Assembly: GCA_964405075.1 (NCBI GenBank)
Contig: CAYOMP010000020.1
Span: 1-28,082, forward strand
Length of the DNA stretch: 28,082 nucleotides
DNA from: CAYOMP01 sp964405075
GTDB taxonomy: Bacteria; Bacillota; Clostridia; Lachnospirales; Lachnospiraceae
Direction: 5' to 3'
Part shown: piece after piece, positions 16,620-24,015 of the stretch
Layout of the letters: the number at the start of each line of letters is the position of its first letter
Position numbering within the stretch: the first letter of the stretch is position 1
Notes under the pieces: generated by a model
Told to the model about the DNA's origin: nothing
Databases searched by the model: none
The model's input: the letters and a program-made list of their open reading frames with translations, nothing else
Made by a program: the position numbers and the translations under genes

Positions 16620-17564
16620 ATGATAATTGTTGCAAAAGATGGAAGTGGAGATTTTAGAAAGATAAATGATGCTTTAAAATCTATCGAAAATGAAACAGAA
16701 GAGAATATTATTTTTATTAAAAATGGTGTTTATAAAGAAAGAATAGAGGTAAAGAAGCCTAATTTAATTCTTAGAGGGGAATCTGTGGATGAAACAGTTA
16801 TTACCTATGATTTGGGTGCAAAAGAAATCTTAGAAGATGGATTTAAAAGGGGAACATTTAGAACTTATACAGTCTTTATTGATGCAGACAATTTTACTGC
16901 GGAGAATATCACCTTTGTAAATAGTGCTGGCTTGGGAAGAGATGTTGGACAGGCACTTGCTATGTACGCAGATGCAGATAATTTGACTTTCAAAAACTGC
17001 AAATTCTTAGGAAGTCAGGATACATTATTTACAGGACCATTGCCACCAACAGTAATAGAGCCTAGAGGTTTTGTGGGACCAAAGGAAAATGCTCCTAGAA
17101 TTAATGGCAGACACTATTATAAGGATTGTTTTATTCGTGGTGATGTTGACTTTATTTTTGGTGGTGCAACTGCTTATTTTGAAAATTGCGAAATTTTCTC
17201 ACAGAATTTAGACCAAGAAGTTAATGGTTATGTAACTGCACCTTCAACACCTGAGGGACAAAAATACGGTTATGTATTTGAAAGTTGTAAATTTACAAGT
17301 AATTGTCCGGAAAAGACAGTATATCTTGGAAGACCTTGGAGAAATTTTGCAAAGGCAGTATTTTTAAATTGTGAACTAGGTGCTCACATAAAAGAGGAAG
17401 GTTTTCATGATTGGAATAAACCAGATGCTCATGAAACTATGCTGTTTGCAGAGTACAATTGTTATGGACCAGGAGCTAAGGGAACTAGAGCTAGTTTTGC
17501 AAAGCAGTTAACAGAGGAAGAAGCTGCTGAATATACAAAAGAAAAAGTTTTAGCATCTAAATAG
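16620..17564 (+). CDS. Pectin methylesterase (CE8), cytoplasmic form
   Basis: A 314-residue carbohydrate esterase family 8 enzyme that removes methyl esters from homogalacturonan oligomers, releasing methanol. Right-handed beta-helix motifs are all present: NGVYKE (35-40), GQALAMY with Gln111, GSQDTL with the acid Asp134, GDVDFIFGG with the nucleophile Asp177, and LGRPW with Arg238. It has no signal peptide and starts directly at MIIVAKDGSGDF, so it probably acts on imported oligogalacturonides in the cytoplasm. GGAGG is correctly spaced. The 26-nt gap to the preceding gene suggests one transcript. A strong terminator follows. This gene is the best metabolic clue to a pectin-using organism. 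Confidence 0.95.
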   Translation: MIIVAKDGSGDFRKINDALKSIENETEENIIFIKNGVYKERIEVKKPNLILRGESVDETVITYDLGAKEILEDGFKRGTFRTYTVFIDADNFTAENITFVNSAGLGRDVGQALAMYADADNLTFKNCKFLGSQDTLFTGPLPPTVIEPRGFVGPKENAPRINGRHYYKDCFIRGDVDFIFGGATAYFENCEIFSQNLDQEVNGYVTAPSTPEGQKYGYVFESCKFTSNCPEKTVYLGRPWRNFAKAVFLNCELGAHIKEEGFHDWNKPDAHETMLFAEYNCYGPGAKGTRASFAKQLTEEEAAEYTKEKVLASK

Positions 17565-17573
17565 TGTTATCAC

Positions 17574-17628
17574 AGGTTGCGTGCGAATTCTAATAGCAAA
17601 CTTGAAGAATTTGTGCGTAACCTTTTTT
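17574..17628 (+). terminator. Terminator of the pectinesterase operon
   Basis: AGGTTGCGTGCGAATTC (17574-17590) pairs with GAATTTGTGCGTAACCT (17607-17623) over 17 bp, in which all four non-Watson-Crick positions are G-U pairs in the plus-strand RNA. A T-run follows. On the minus strand the same positions would be A-C mismatches, so the signal is directional. Confidence 0.8.
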
Positions 17629-18121
17629 ACTCATTTCTAATTAGTAAAGTGGCTTTTGTATAATGATTCTGATATGCTGCCACGAATTCAATATGTGCGT
17701 TTTTAAACCACATATCAGAAATATCTTCAAGTTCTTTTTTATTTGTAATATACATAAATGAATGTTTGAGTTTAAACTTACCAAGGATTTTATAGTAATC
17801 TTTTTTCCAGTTAATAGGGCCAAGGTTTTCATATAAATATATGGTGTTATGGAATATTAGTCCGGCTTCGTAGAGCTCAACTGTATTTCTGATATGAGAT
17901 ATATACCATATGCCAAAGGTGAACGAAAAGATGCCAATTAATATTAGGAAGATGCTAAAAGCCCAAGCTACAGTAGATAAGTTCAAGGTATCACCTGAAT
18001 ATAGTAAAAAATAGGTTAGTAGCAGACAGAGTGTTGATAACGAAAAGTCTATGAAAAAATTCAATAATATGAATTGTTTATTTGAGTGTAAAGTAGATAC
18101 ATGATTACCAAGTTTATTCAT
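17627..18121 (-). CDS. Small two-helix membrane protein, unknown function
   Basis: A 164-residue protein with two membrane helices (about 20-45 and 50-75) and a C-terminal cytoplasmic part (about 80-164) of mixed strands, faintly like a bacterial PH-type domain. No family was recognised. The start at 18121 is chosen because GGAGGG (18128-18133) sits six bases upstream; an in-frame reading open to 18172 includes this binding site and is unlikely. The gene converges on the pectinesterase terminator and diverges from queT. Confidence 0.7.
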   Translation of the reverse strand: MNKLGNHVSTLHSNKQFILLNFFIDFSLSTLCLLLTYFLLYSGDTLNLSTVAWAFSIFLILIGIFSFTFGIWYISHIRNTVELYEAGLIFHNTIYLYENLGPINWKKDYYKILGKFKLKHSFMYITNKKELEDISDMWFKNAHIEFVAAYQNHYTKATLLIRNE

Positions 18122-18244
18122 ATACATCCCTCCGGTAAAATATGTTACAAATATTTGGATATAAAAAGACAATATATTTAGTCTTAGTAAAGATTTTTAT
18201 GGATATATTATATCAAAATAATTCTGATTTGAGGCAGAATACTC

Positions 18245-18273
18245 TTGATTTCTTTTCTATATAGTGTTACACT
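18245..18273 (+). promoter_or_regulatory. Promoter of queT
   Basis: TTGATT (18245-18250), 17 nt, then TACACT (18268-18273) with an extended -10 TG two bases ahead. It is about 100 bp upstream of the start codon, leaving room for the riboswitch leader. Confidence 0.65.
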
Positions 18274-18299
18274 AACAAAGTTGCAAAGCCCATAAAAAT

Positions 18300-18364
18300 A
18301 AGGTCTTAAGGGCAAATAAACCGAGTGTTCGAGACCTTCCACTCGTAAAACAAAACTAAAGGAG
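18300..18364 (+). promoter_or_regulatory. preQ1 riboswitch-like leader of queT
   Basis: The 5' leader contains stem CGAGTG (18322-18327)/CACTCG (18340-18345), a loop starting TTCGAG, and an A-rich tail ending ACTAAAGGAG that includes the ribosome binding site (18358-18364). This arrangement matches preQ1 class I aptamers, and the gene encodes a queuosine-precursor transporter. CCTT in the loop (18335-18338) can pair with AAGG of the binding site (18359-18362), forming the expected pseudoknot that hides it, so control would be translational. The exact class is uncertain. Confidence 0.65.
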
Positions 18365-18374
18365 AAAACTAAAT

Positions 18375-18866
18375 ATGAGAGAAAAGAAAGTGTTATTTAT
18401 TGTGCAGGCTGCAATGATTGCAGCTATTTATGTTGTACTTACGATTGTATTTGCAGCATTTAGCTATGGTGAGGTTCAGGTTAGAATATCAGAGGCATTG
18501 ACTATTTTGCCATACTTCACACCGGCAGCTATACCGGGATTATTTATTGGATGTCTTATTTCAAACATAATGGGTGGATGTATTGCTATTGATGTAATCT
18601 GTGGCAGTATTGCTACCTTGATAGGAGCCATTGGTTCATATATGTTGAGAAAACATAAATATTTAGTTCCATTGCCACCAATTATCGCTAATGCCATAAT
18701 TGTACCATTTGTATTAAGATATGGTTATGGTGTAGCTCTTCCTATTCCGTTTATGATGTTAACTGTAGGTATCGGTGAGATTATTTCATGTGGAGTATTG
18801 GGATTAATATTATTAACAGCACTTTACAAATATAGAAATGTAATATTTAAAAGAGCAGAAGCTTAA
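18375..18866 (+). CDS. queT: QueT family queuosine-precursor (preQ0/preQ1) transporter
   Basis: A 163-residue integral membrane protein with about five hydrophobic helices. The conserved stretches YGEVQVRISEALTILPYFTP and PGLFIGCLISNIMGG identify QueT, the substrate-binding S component of an energy-coupling-factor transporter that imports precursors of queuosine, the modified tRNA base. It works with shared ECF ATPase subunits encoded elsewhere. The preQ1-type leader in front of it fits end-product control. AAAGGAG sets the start. It is a single gene with its own promoter and a strong terminator. Confidence 0.93.
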   Translation: MREKKVLFIVQAAMIAAIYVVLTIVFAAFSYGEVQVRISEALTILPYFTPAAIPGLFIGCLISNIMGGCIAIDVICGSIATLIGAIGSYMLRKHKYLVPLPPIIANAIIVPFVLRYGYGVALPIPFMMLTVGIGEIISCGVLGLILLTALYKYRNVIFKRAEA

Positions 18867-18893
18867 TTTGAAACTTATTTTTGTGTAGACTTA

Positions 18894-18971
18894 AATAGGA
18901 ATAATTAGGATATTTATTTGATACAAGCGAAATCTTGTATTAGTCAATAACCTGATTATTCCTATTTTTTT
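18894..18971 (+). terminator. Branched terminator of queT
   Basis: AATAGGAATAATTAGG (18894-18909) pairs with CCTGATTATTCCTATT (18951-18966) over 16 bp with one G-U pair, followed by a T-run. The loop contains a second hairpin, ATACAAG/CTTGTAT (18921-18940). Confidence 0.8.
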
Positions 18972-19028
18972 GCACTGTGTAAGTAGCCAAGGATGTTGTG
19001 AAAACTCTTTGATTGTGTTTCTTGTATT

Positions 19029-19117
19029 TCATAACTAAAGTAATTGGTATTTTTGTAACATAGAAAAATTTTTGTTCGTTTAATATAAGAAAGCATTAGG
19101 TTTTCTATGATACTAAA
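19029..19117. repeat. Dispersed intergenic repeat, copy downstream of the flagellin gene
   Basis: It starts with TCATAACTAAAGTAA (19029-19043) plus TTGGTATTTTT, a 26-bp stretch that recurs with three changes at 20986. CATAGAAAA (19059-19067) and TTTTCTATG (19101-19109) then enclose TAAGAAAGCATTAGG, a variant of the hairpin at 11093-11156. Confidence 0.55.
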
Positions 19118-19143
19118 AGTAGCCCCAATGCTTAATTTAGAGC

Positions 19144-19175
19144 AAAAAAAATGAACTGTGCAAGATGCACAGTTC
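19144..19175 (-). terminator. Terminator of the flagellin gene
   Basis: GAACTGTGC (19153-19161) and GCACAGTTC (19167-19175) form a perfect 9-bp stem with a 5-nt loop. In the minus-strand RNA it is followed by an eight-U run (19151-19144). It lies 13 bases beyond the flagellin stop. Confidence 0.88.
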
Positions 19176-19188
19176 GTATAAGAAGAAA

Positions 19189-19425
19189 TTACTGTAATAA
19201 TTGAACAATTCCCTGTGTTTGAGAATTAGCCTGAGCAAGCATCGCTTGACCTGCTTGTAGCAAAATGCTGAATTTAGAATAATTTACCATTGTATCAGCC
19301 ATATCTGCGTCACGAATTCTGCTTTCAGCTGCCTGAGTATTTTCGGAAGTGTTATCTACGTTGGCAATGGCCTTTTCAAAACGATTCTCATAAGCACCTA
19401 ATTGGGCACGATGGTTACTTACCAT
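19189..19425 (-). pseudogene. fliC: Flagellin, C-terminal part separated by a frameshift
   Basis: It encodes the conserved C-terminal D1/D0 helices of flagellin: HRAQLGAYENRFEKAIANV, NTSENTQAAESRIRDADMA and ILLQAGQAMLAQANSQTQG, ending in LLQ. The ATG at 19425 is internal and has no ribosome binding site; the frame continues upstream as QDAINM and aligns with the end of the preceding fragment. Read together, 19189-20822 is 1,634 bases, one short of a multiple of three. Adding one base at about 19439-19441 (AGCAAG to AGCCAAG in minus-strand sense) restores SIGSQDAINMVSNH. It would not be translated with the N-terminal part unless frameshifting occurs. Confidence 0.85.
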
Positions 19426-20822
19426 ATTGATGGCATCTTGCTGCCTATTGATCTGGAAGCAAGCGAATGACTTGATACAGAAACAGTACCATCTAAGCCT
19501 AAGTTATGTAATTCGGTATTTGGAAGATATAGTTCAACACCCTCACCTTCATTGGCACCTGATTGTATGTTTAAGAACTTAATCCCGGCTGTAGCATAAC
19601 GTTGTATTTCATATATTCCTTCATTGAATAATCCATATGAACCACCAGGAGAAACGTTATCTCTTTCATCAAAGAGTAGAAGTCTTCCGGTGGGATTACC
19701 TAAAGCATCTTTTTCGGCTGCATACTTTGTGTAGTGATTTTGAGGCTGGTATGTTGTGAATGCATTGCCGTTGCCATCTAGTGTTGAGTTTGAAGAATAA
19801 CCAAGTGCTGGTAATATTTTGTTGATTAAATCATTTCCGTTTGTTATACCATTGATATCTATTTCGTATATATAATTATCTCCCTGCTGATCTATTCTGT
19901 CACCTGTATCAACAAACTTGATACTATATCTATTGTCACAGGTACAACAAGTTGAATGGAATCCAGTGTTTAGCAATTGATTTATATTTGTGGAATCAAC
20001 TTGTGAAAAATCAAGGTAAGCGGCGACGTGATTTTTTAGTTGAGGTGTATAACTTTCTTCTACTTCTATTGTGTAAGCATTGCCATTTATATCGTAAATA
20101 GGAGTGCTTATATTGCCAGTAACTGGTGTTGTGGTAGCACTAGTACCTAGTAAAGGCGTAGATGAATTGGTACTATAAGGATTACCAACTGTATAAGTGC
20201 CTGAGGCTGTTTGAATGGTGTTAACTGGAGTGTTCGTTGCATCTACAATTTGAGTTATTGTTGAGGAATAAGCCGCATGTGTAATAGGGACTTGAGCACT
20301 TAAACTCCCTAGGGATGTTGAATTACCTATCCCCCCATCGGCACTTCCAAGAACAAATGCAGGTAAACTACCGCTTATACCAAATATTGGTGTAGTAACT
20401 GGATCTCTCCCTTTTAAAACTTCAATATTGTTAAAGGTTGTTTTATCTGTAATTGAAGTGATTTCTTCTAATAAATCATCTATTTCCTGTTGAATAGCGG
20501 CTCTGTCTTCGGAGCGGTTAGTATCATTACCGCCTTTTACACATAACTCGCTAACTCGTTGAAGAATACTGTGAATTTCTCCCATGGCTCCGTCGGCAAC
20601 ATGAACTAAAGAAATAGCATCATCCATATTTTCGCTGGCTTGGTCTAAGCCACGTACTAAATTACGCATTTTTTCAGAAATACCAAGTCCTGCAGCATCA
20701 TCAGCTGCTGTATTTATTCTGTAACCAGTTGATAATTTTTGAGTTGATTTGGCAAGTTTGCCGTTAGTAATACCTACCTGTCTGTTGGTAGTCATAGCGG
20801 CCATATTATGCTGTAATATCAT
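19419..20822 (-). pseudogene. fliC: Flagellin, N-terminal and variable part, frameshifted before its C-terminus
   Basis: Main filament protein of the flagellum, exported by the flagellar apparatus. The N-terminal D0/D1 helices are intact: MILQHNMAAMTTNRQ, KSTQKLSTGYRINTAADDAA, GLGISEKMRN and a TLR5-contact-like RVSELCVKGGNDTN. About 300 residues of a large Thr/Ser/Asn-rich variable domain follow, with an unusual STCCTCD motif. The frame then runs into a premature end (KMPSIW) exactly where the C-terminal helices should begin. The start is ATG 20822, nine bases after AGAGGTG; a GTG at 20834 lies within the region of that binding site. As written, the product lacks the C-terminal D0 helix and could not polymerise. 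Repaired length would be about 544 residues. Confidence 0.88.
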
Positions 20823-20834
20823 TTGTATGTTCAC

Positions 20835-21190
20835 CTCTTGAAGAATATATTGTTCATTACTAATTATTATAATATGAATTGAGTATAATTAAAATGAAAA
20901 AAATCTAAAATAAACGAATAGATTAATTAAAATTTGGCGCGAGGTTATACTTATATTGGATTGGAAAGTCGATATTGTATGTGTCTCATAACTAAAGTAA
21001 CCAGTATTTTTATTTAATAGGAAAGTTTTTCTTAATCAAATAAAACGCTCCGCGAATGTGCTTTGCACATTCTTTATTATGAAATTATAAAACAAATTTT
21101 CCTTGTTTTTTTACTTAGGTATGTTATCCTAATAGTATAGAAATAAATACAGTTTTTGGGTAGTGTTACTGTGAAACAACTAATAAAAAT
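20835..21190. other. Gene-free region upstream of the flagellin gene with repeat modules
   Basis: It contains the repeat copy at 20986-21072 and weak minus-strand -10-like TATACT sequences that could serve the flagellin gene. No recognisable sigma-28 promoter was found. A possible plus-strand promoter for the 54-codon gene (TTTACT, 17 nt, TAGTAT) lies near 21110-21140. Confidence 0.35.
20986..21072. repeat. Dispersed intergenic repeat, copy upstream of the flagellin gene
   Basis: TCATAACTAAAGTAA (20986-21000) plus CCAGTATTTTT matches 19029. It is followed by AATAGGAAAG and a type-2 palindrome, GAATGTGC (21054-21061), TTT, GCACATTC (21065-21072), preceded by CGCTCCGCG. The flagellin gene therefore lies between two copies in the same orientation. 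Confidence 0.55.
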
Positions 21191-21217
21191 GCATAAGGAA
21201 TATAAGGAGATGGTAGG

Positions 21218-21382
21218 ATGCAAGAAATTAAATTTGATTCGGAAGAAACCAGAGACTATTTTGAGCAGGCTAGAAGAAAATACCATATGGGGATTCCAAG
21301 TAATTGGTCATCAGATATGACAATTACAAAAGAAGATGTAGATGGATACATCTTAGATGCAGAAAATGTTTTAGATTGTTAG
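21218..21382 (+). CDS. 54-residue acidic small protein
   Basis: ATG at 21218 has AAGGAG (21204-21209) eight bases upstream, and the frame ends at TAG 21380-21382, directly before a strong terminator. The protein starts MQEIKFDSEETRDYFEQARR, is mostly helical and acidic, and ends YILDAENVLDC. Complete expression signals on both sides make it very likely to be real despite its size. No family was recognised. It is monocistronic. Confidence 0.7.
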   Translation: MQEIKFDSEETRDYFEQARRKYHMGIPSNWSSDMTITKEDVDGYILDAENVLDC

Positions 21383-21389
21383 AAATAGG

Positions 21390-21430
21390 AAATACACTTT
21401 ATGCCAAAACGGTTAAAGTGTATTTTTTTT
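21390..21430 (+). terminator. Terminator of the 54-codon gene
   Basis: AAATACACTTTA (21390-21401) and TAAAGTGTATTT (21414-21425) form a perfect 12-bp stem with a 12-nt loop and a T-run to 21430. Confidence 0.88.
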
Positions 21431-21433
21431 GTT

Positions 21434-21528
21434 TACGCGAGCAACGAGGAGAAAATTATGTTTACATAGGTTTTCGACGAGCGCCGCGAAACTAACGAAA
21501 CTCGCAAAGCGTGTTTCTCATAATTTAT
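21434..21528. repeat. CGC-rich palindromic repeat before nudC
   Basis: It includes ACGCGAGCAACGAGGAG, GAGCGCCGCGAAAC and a hairpin GAAACTCGC/GCGTGTTTC ending in TCATAATTT. The right arm GCGTGTTTCTCATA is identical to that of the hairpin at 25711-25740. Confidence 0.5.
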
Positions 21529-21544
21529 ATGAGGAGTAGATAAA

Positions 21545-22459
21545 ATGATACAAGATATTTTGCCGGAAAAATTAGATAATCAATATAAAGATATACAACC
21601 TGAGAAAGATGACAGAGTAATTGCTTTTTATGAAAGAATGACTTTTATCAATAATGAAGGTGAGAACATAGAATTTCTTACATATGAAAAGATAGAGGAA
21701 ATATGTAAGGACAAATGTGTTGAAATACCTAAATGTCAGTATCTTATTTCTGTTGGTGAGGATAAATTTTTCTTGGTGGATTTGACAGAAATATTGGGAA
21801 ATGTAATTGAAGATGGAGAATGCTGTAAACATAATTTATCGTTGGCAGATATGGCTAAATACGGATTGGAAGGCTTTAAGTATCATAAAATGTTTTCAAT
21901 TCGTGCTATGAAACCTAAAAGAGATGTATATGCTATATCCACAGCATGGCATTTATATTTGTGGTACAAGAGCAATAGATATTGTGGTGGATGTGGAAAA
22001 GAATTAGTTCATGATAAGTCTGAAAGAATGTTGAAATGTCCGGTATGTAATAATATGGTATTTCCTAAAATAGCACCTGCTGTTATAGTGGGGGTTACCA
22101 ATGGAGATAAGATTCTAATGACTAAGTATGCAGACAGAGAATATAAAAGATACGCACTTATAGCGGGATTTACAGAGATTGGAGAAACTGCAGAGGAAAC
22201 TGTAGCCAGAGAGGTTATGGAAGAAGTAGGTCTAAAGGTGAAAAATATTACATATTATAAGAGTCAACCTTGGGGCTTTGATAGTAATTTGTTATTAGGT
22301 TTTTTTGCAGAATTAGATGGTGATGATGAAATTAACATAGATAGGAAAGAATTATCAGTGGGTGAATGGATTCATTGGAGTGATATTCCAGAGGATAAGG
22401 AAAAATTAAGTCTTACAGCAGAAATGATGTGGAAATTTAGAACTGATAATGAGAAATAA
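21545..22459 (+). CDS. nudC: NAD(+)/NADH diphosphatase (Nudix, NudC-like)
   Basis: A 304-residue Nudix hydrolase that would split NADH/NAD to NMN(H) and AMP; relatives also remove NAD caps from RNA. An N-terminal domain (about 1-130) is followed by a zinc ribbon (CGGC at 147-150, CPVC at 165-168), then the Nudix box GFTEIGETAEETVAREVMEE with VGL (208-230), in which the metal-binding REVMEEVG core is intact. The NudC-specific motif SQPWGF (240-245) supports NAD(H) specificity. GAGGAG upstream sets the start. It stands alone between a palindromic repeat and the lysA region. Confidence 0.93.
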   Translation: MIQDILPEKLDNQYKDIQPEKDDRVIAFYERMTFINNEGENIEFLTYEKIEEICKDKCVEIPKCQYLISVGEDKFFLVDLTEILGNVIEDGECCKHNLSLADMAKYGLEGFKYHKMFSIRAMKPKRDVYAISTAWHLYLWYKSNRYCGGCGKELVHDKSERMLKCPVCNNMVFPKIAPAVIVGVTNGDKILMTKYADREYKRYALIAGFTEIGETAEETVAREVMEEVGLKVKNITYYKSQPWGFDSNLLLGFFAELDGDDEINIDRKELSVGEWIHWSDIPEDKEKLSLTAEMMWKFRTDNEK

Positions 22460-22637
22460 CTATGTTGTTTAAAAGGTTAATACTTGATTCAATAGCATAT
22501 ATAAGCGTTTGTAAAAGTAGTATAATAAAGTTTTAGACAAAGATACTTACCAAAAGGGTGATAGATAACGGTAAGATAAAGGGAGATTTTGTTAAGGGAT
22601 ATAGATACTTTTTGATAAAAATTGACAAGTTATTTAC

Positions 22638-22666
22638 TTGACAAAGGCACTTTAATATAATATAGT
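22638..22666 (+). promoter_or_regulatory. Promoter of lysA
   Basis: TTGACA (22638-22643), exactly 17 nt, then TATAGT (22661-22666). A second TTGACA lies 16 bp upstream (22622-22627). The leader would be about 60 nt; no lysine riboswitch is visible. Confidence 0.75.
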
Positions 22667-22732
22667 GTTCCTAAATAGTATCACTTATAATAGGGGCATA
22701 AATGTAAGAAGAATGAAAGGAAACACATTGTT

Positions 22733-23983
22733 ATGGAAAAGAAACCATTTGTAACCTTAGAACAGGTTCAGGAGATTACAAAAACATACCCAACACCATT
22801 TCATATTTATGATGAGAAGGGTATTAGAGAGAATGTTAGAAAATTGAAACAGGCATTTTCTTGGAATAAATGATATAGAGAATATTTTGCAGTAAAGGCA
22901 ACTCCAAATCCATATCTTATGAAGATATTAAAGGAAGAAGGTGTTGGTGCTGACTGTTCATCATATACAGAACTATTATTATCTGATAAAGTCGGATTAT
23001 CAGGACATGATATTATGTTTTCATCAAATGTTACACCAGCAGAAGACTTTGCATTGGCAGCTAAATTAGGAGCAATTGTTAACTTTGATGATATTACACA
23101 CATTGATTTCTATGGCAAATATGCTGAATATCAGGAAACAATGAGCTGTAGATTTAATCCGGGTGGTGATTTTACATTAAGAAATCAGATTATGGATACA
23201 CCTCAGGAAGCTAAATATGGATTAACAAGACCTCAGATGACTGAAGCATTCCTTAAATTAAAAGATAAAGGAGTTAAACATTTTGGTATACATGCCTTTT
23301 TAGCTAGTAATACAGTAACTAATGACTACTATCCAAAACTTGCCAGAATATTATTCCAAACAGCAGTTGAATTACATAATGAAACAGGAGTACATATTAA
23401 ATTTGTTAACCTTTCTGGTGGTGTGGGTATTCCTTATAGACCAGATCAGGAACCTAATGATATTCTTGCTATTGGTGAAGGTGTAAGAAAAGCCTTTGAA
23501 GAAATTCTGGTTCCAGCTGGAATGGGAGATGTAGAAATATATACAGAATTAGGTCGTTTTGTAATGGGACCATATGGAGCATTGGTTGCTAAGGCTTTGC
23601 ATGCTAAGCATACACATAAAGAATATATTGGATTGGATGCATGTGCAGCTAACCTTATGCGTCCGGCAATTTATGGAGCATATCATCATATAACAGTACT
23701 TGGTAAAGAAAATGCACCATGCGATCATAAATATGATGTGACAGGTGGTCTTTGTGAAAATAATGATAAATTTGCTATTGACCGTATGTTACCTGAGATT
23801 GAATTAGGTGATTATATATATATTCACGACACAGGAGCTCATGGTTTCTCAATGGGATACAATTATAATGGTAAATTACGTTCGGCAGAATTATTATTGA
23901 AGGAAGATGGTTCTGTAAAACAGATTCGTAGAGCAGAAACTCCAGAGGATTACTTTGCTACGTTAGATTTTTCAGAATTATAA
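22733..23983 (+). pseudogene. lysA: Diaminopimelate decarboxylase interrupted by an in-frame TGA
   Basis: The fold-III PLP enzyme makes lysine by decarboxylating meso-diaminopimelate. The frame from ATG 22733 to the stop at 23983 gives 416 codons, the normal length, but codon 47 (22871-22873) is TGA between FSWNK and YREYFAVKATPNP, where relatives usually have Gly (GGA would differ by one base). The rest is intact: the PLP lysine in YFAVKATPNP, a Gly-rich LSGGVGIPY, YTELGRF, and the active-site Cys in VTGGLCENNDKF. Downstream of the stop the first ATG (22919) lacks a binding site and lies past the PLP lysine. As written, the gene would not give active enzyme. Promoter and 5' region look functional, so the change is recent or a sequence error. 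Confidence 0.9.
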
Positions 23984-24015
23984 GCATACGTCAAATAGGA
24001 ATGTGAGAGAAAAAC

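Noticed and set aside
21304..21495. 63-codon frame overlapping the small gene before nudC
   Set aside because: It runs through a perfect terminator and repeat DNA in a different frame from the well-supported 54-codon gene.
22460..22732. Lysine riboswitch before lysA
   Set aside because: The leader after the promoter is only about 60 nt, far shorter than the lysine aptamer, and no matching core was seen.
22871..22873. UGA recoded as glycine or selenocysteine in lysA
   Set aside because: The tetR gene ends normally with TGA, the lineage is not one known to reassign UGA, and no selenocysteine element is apparent; a point mutation or error is simpler.
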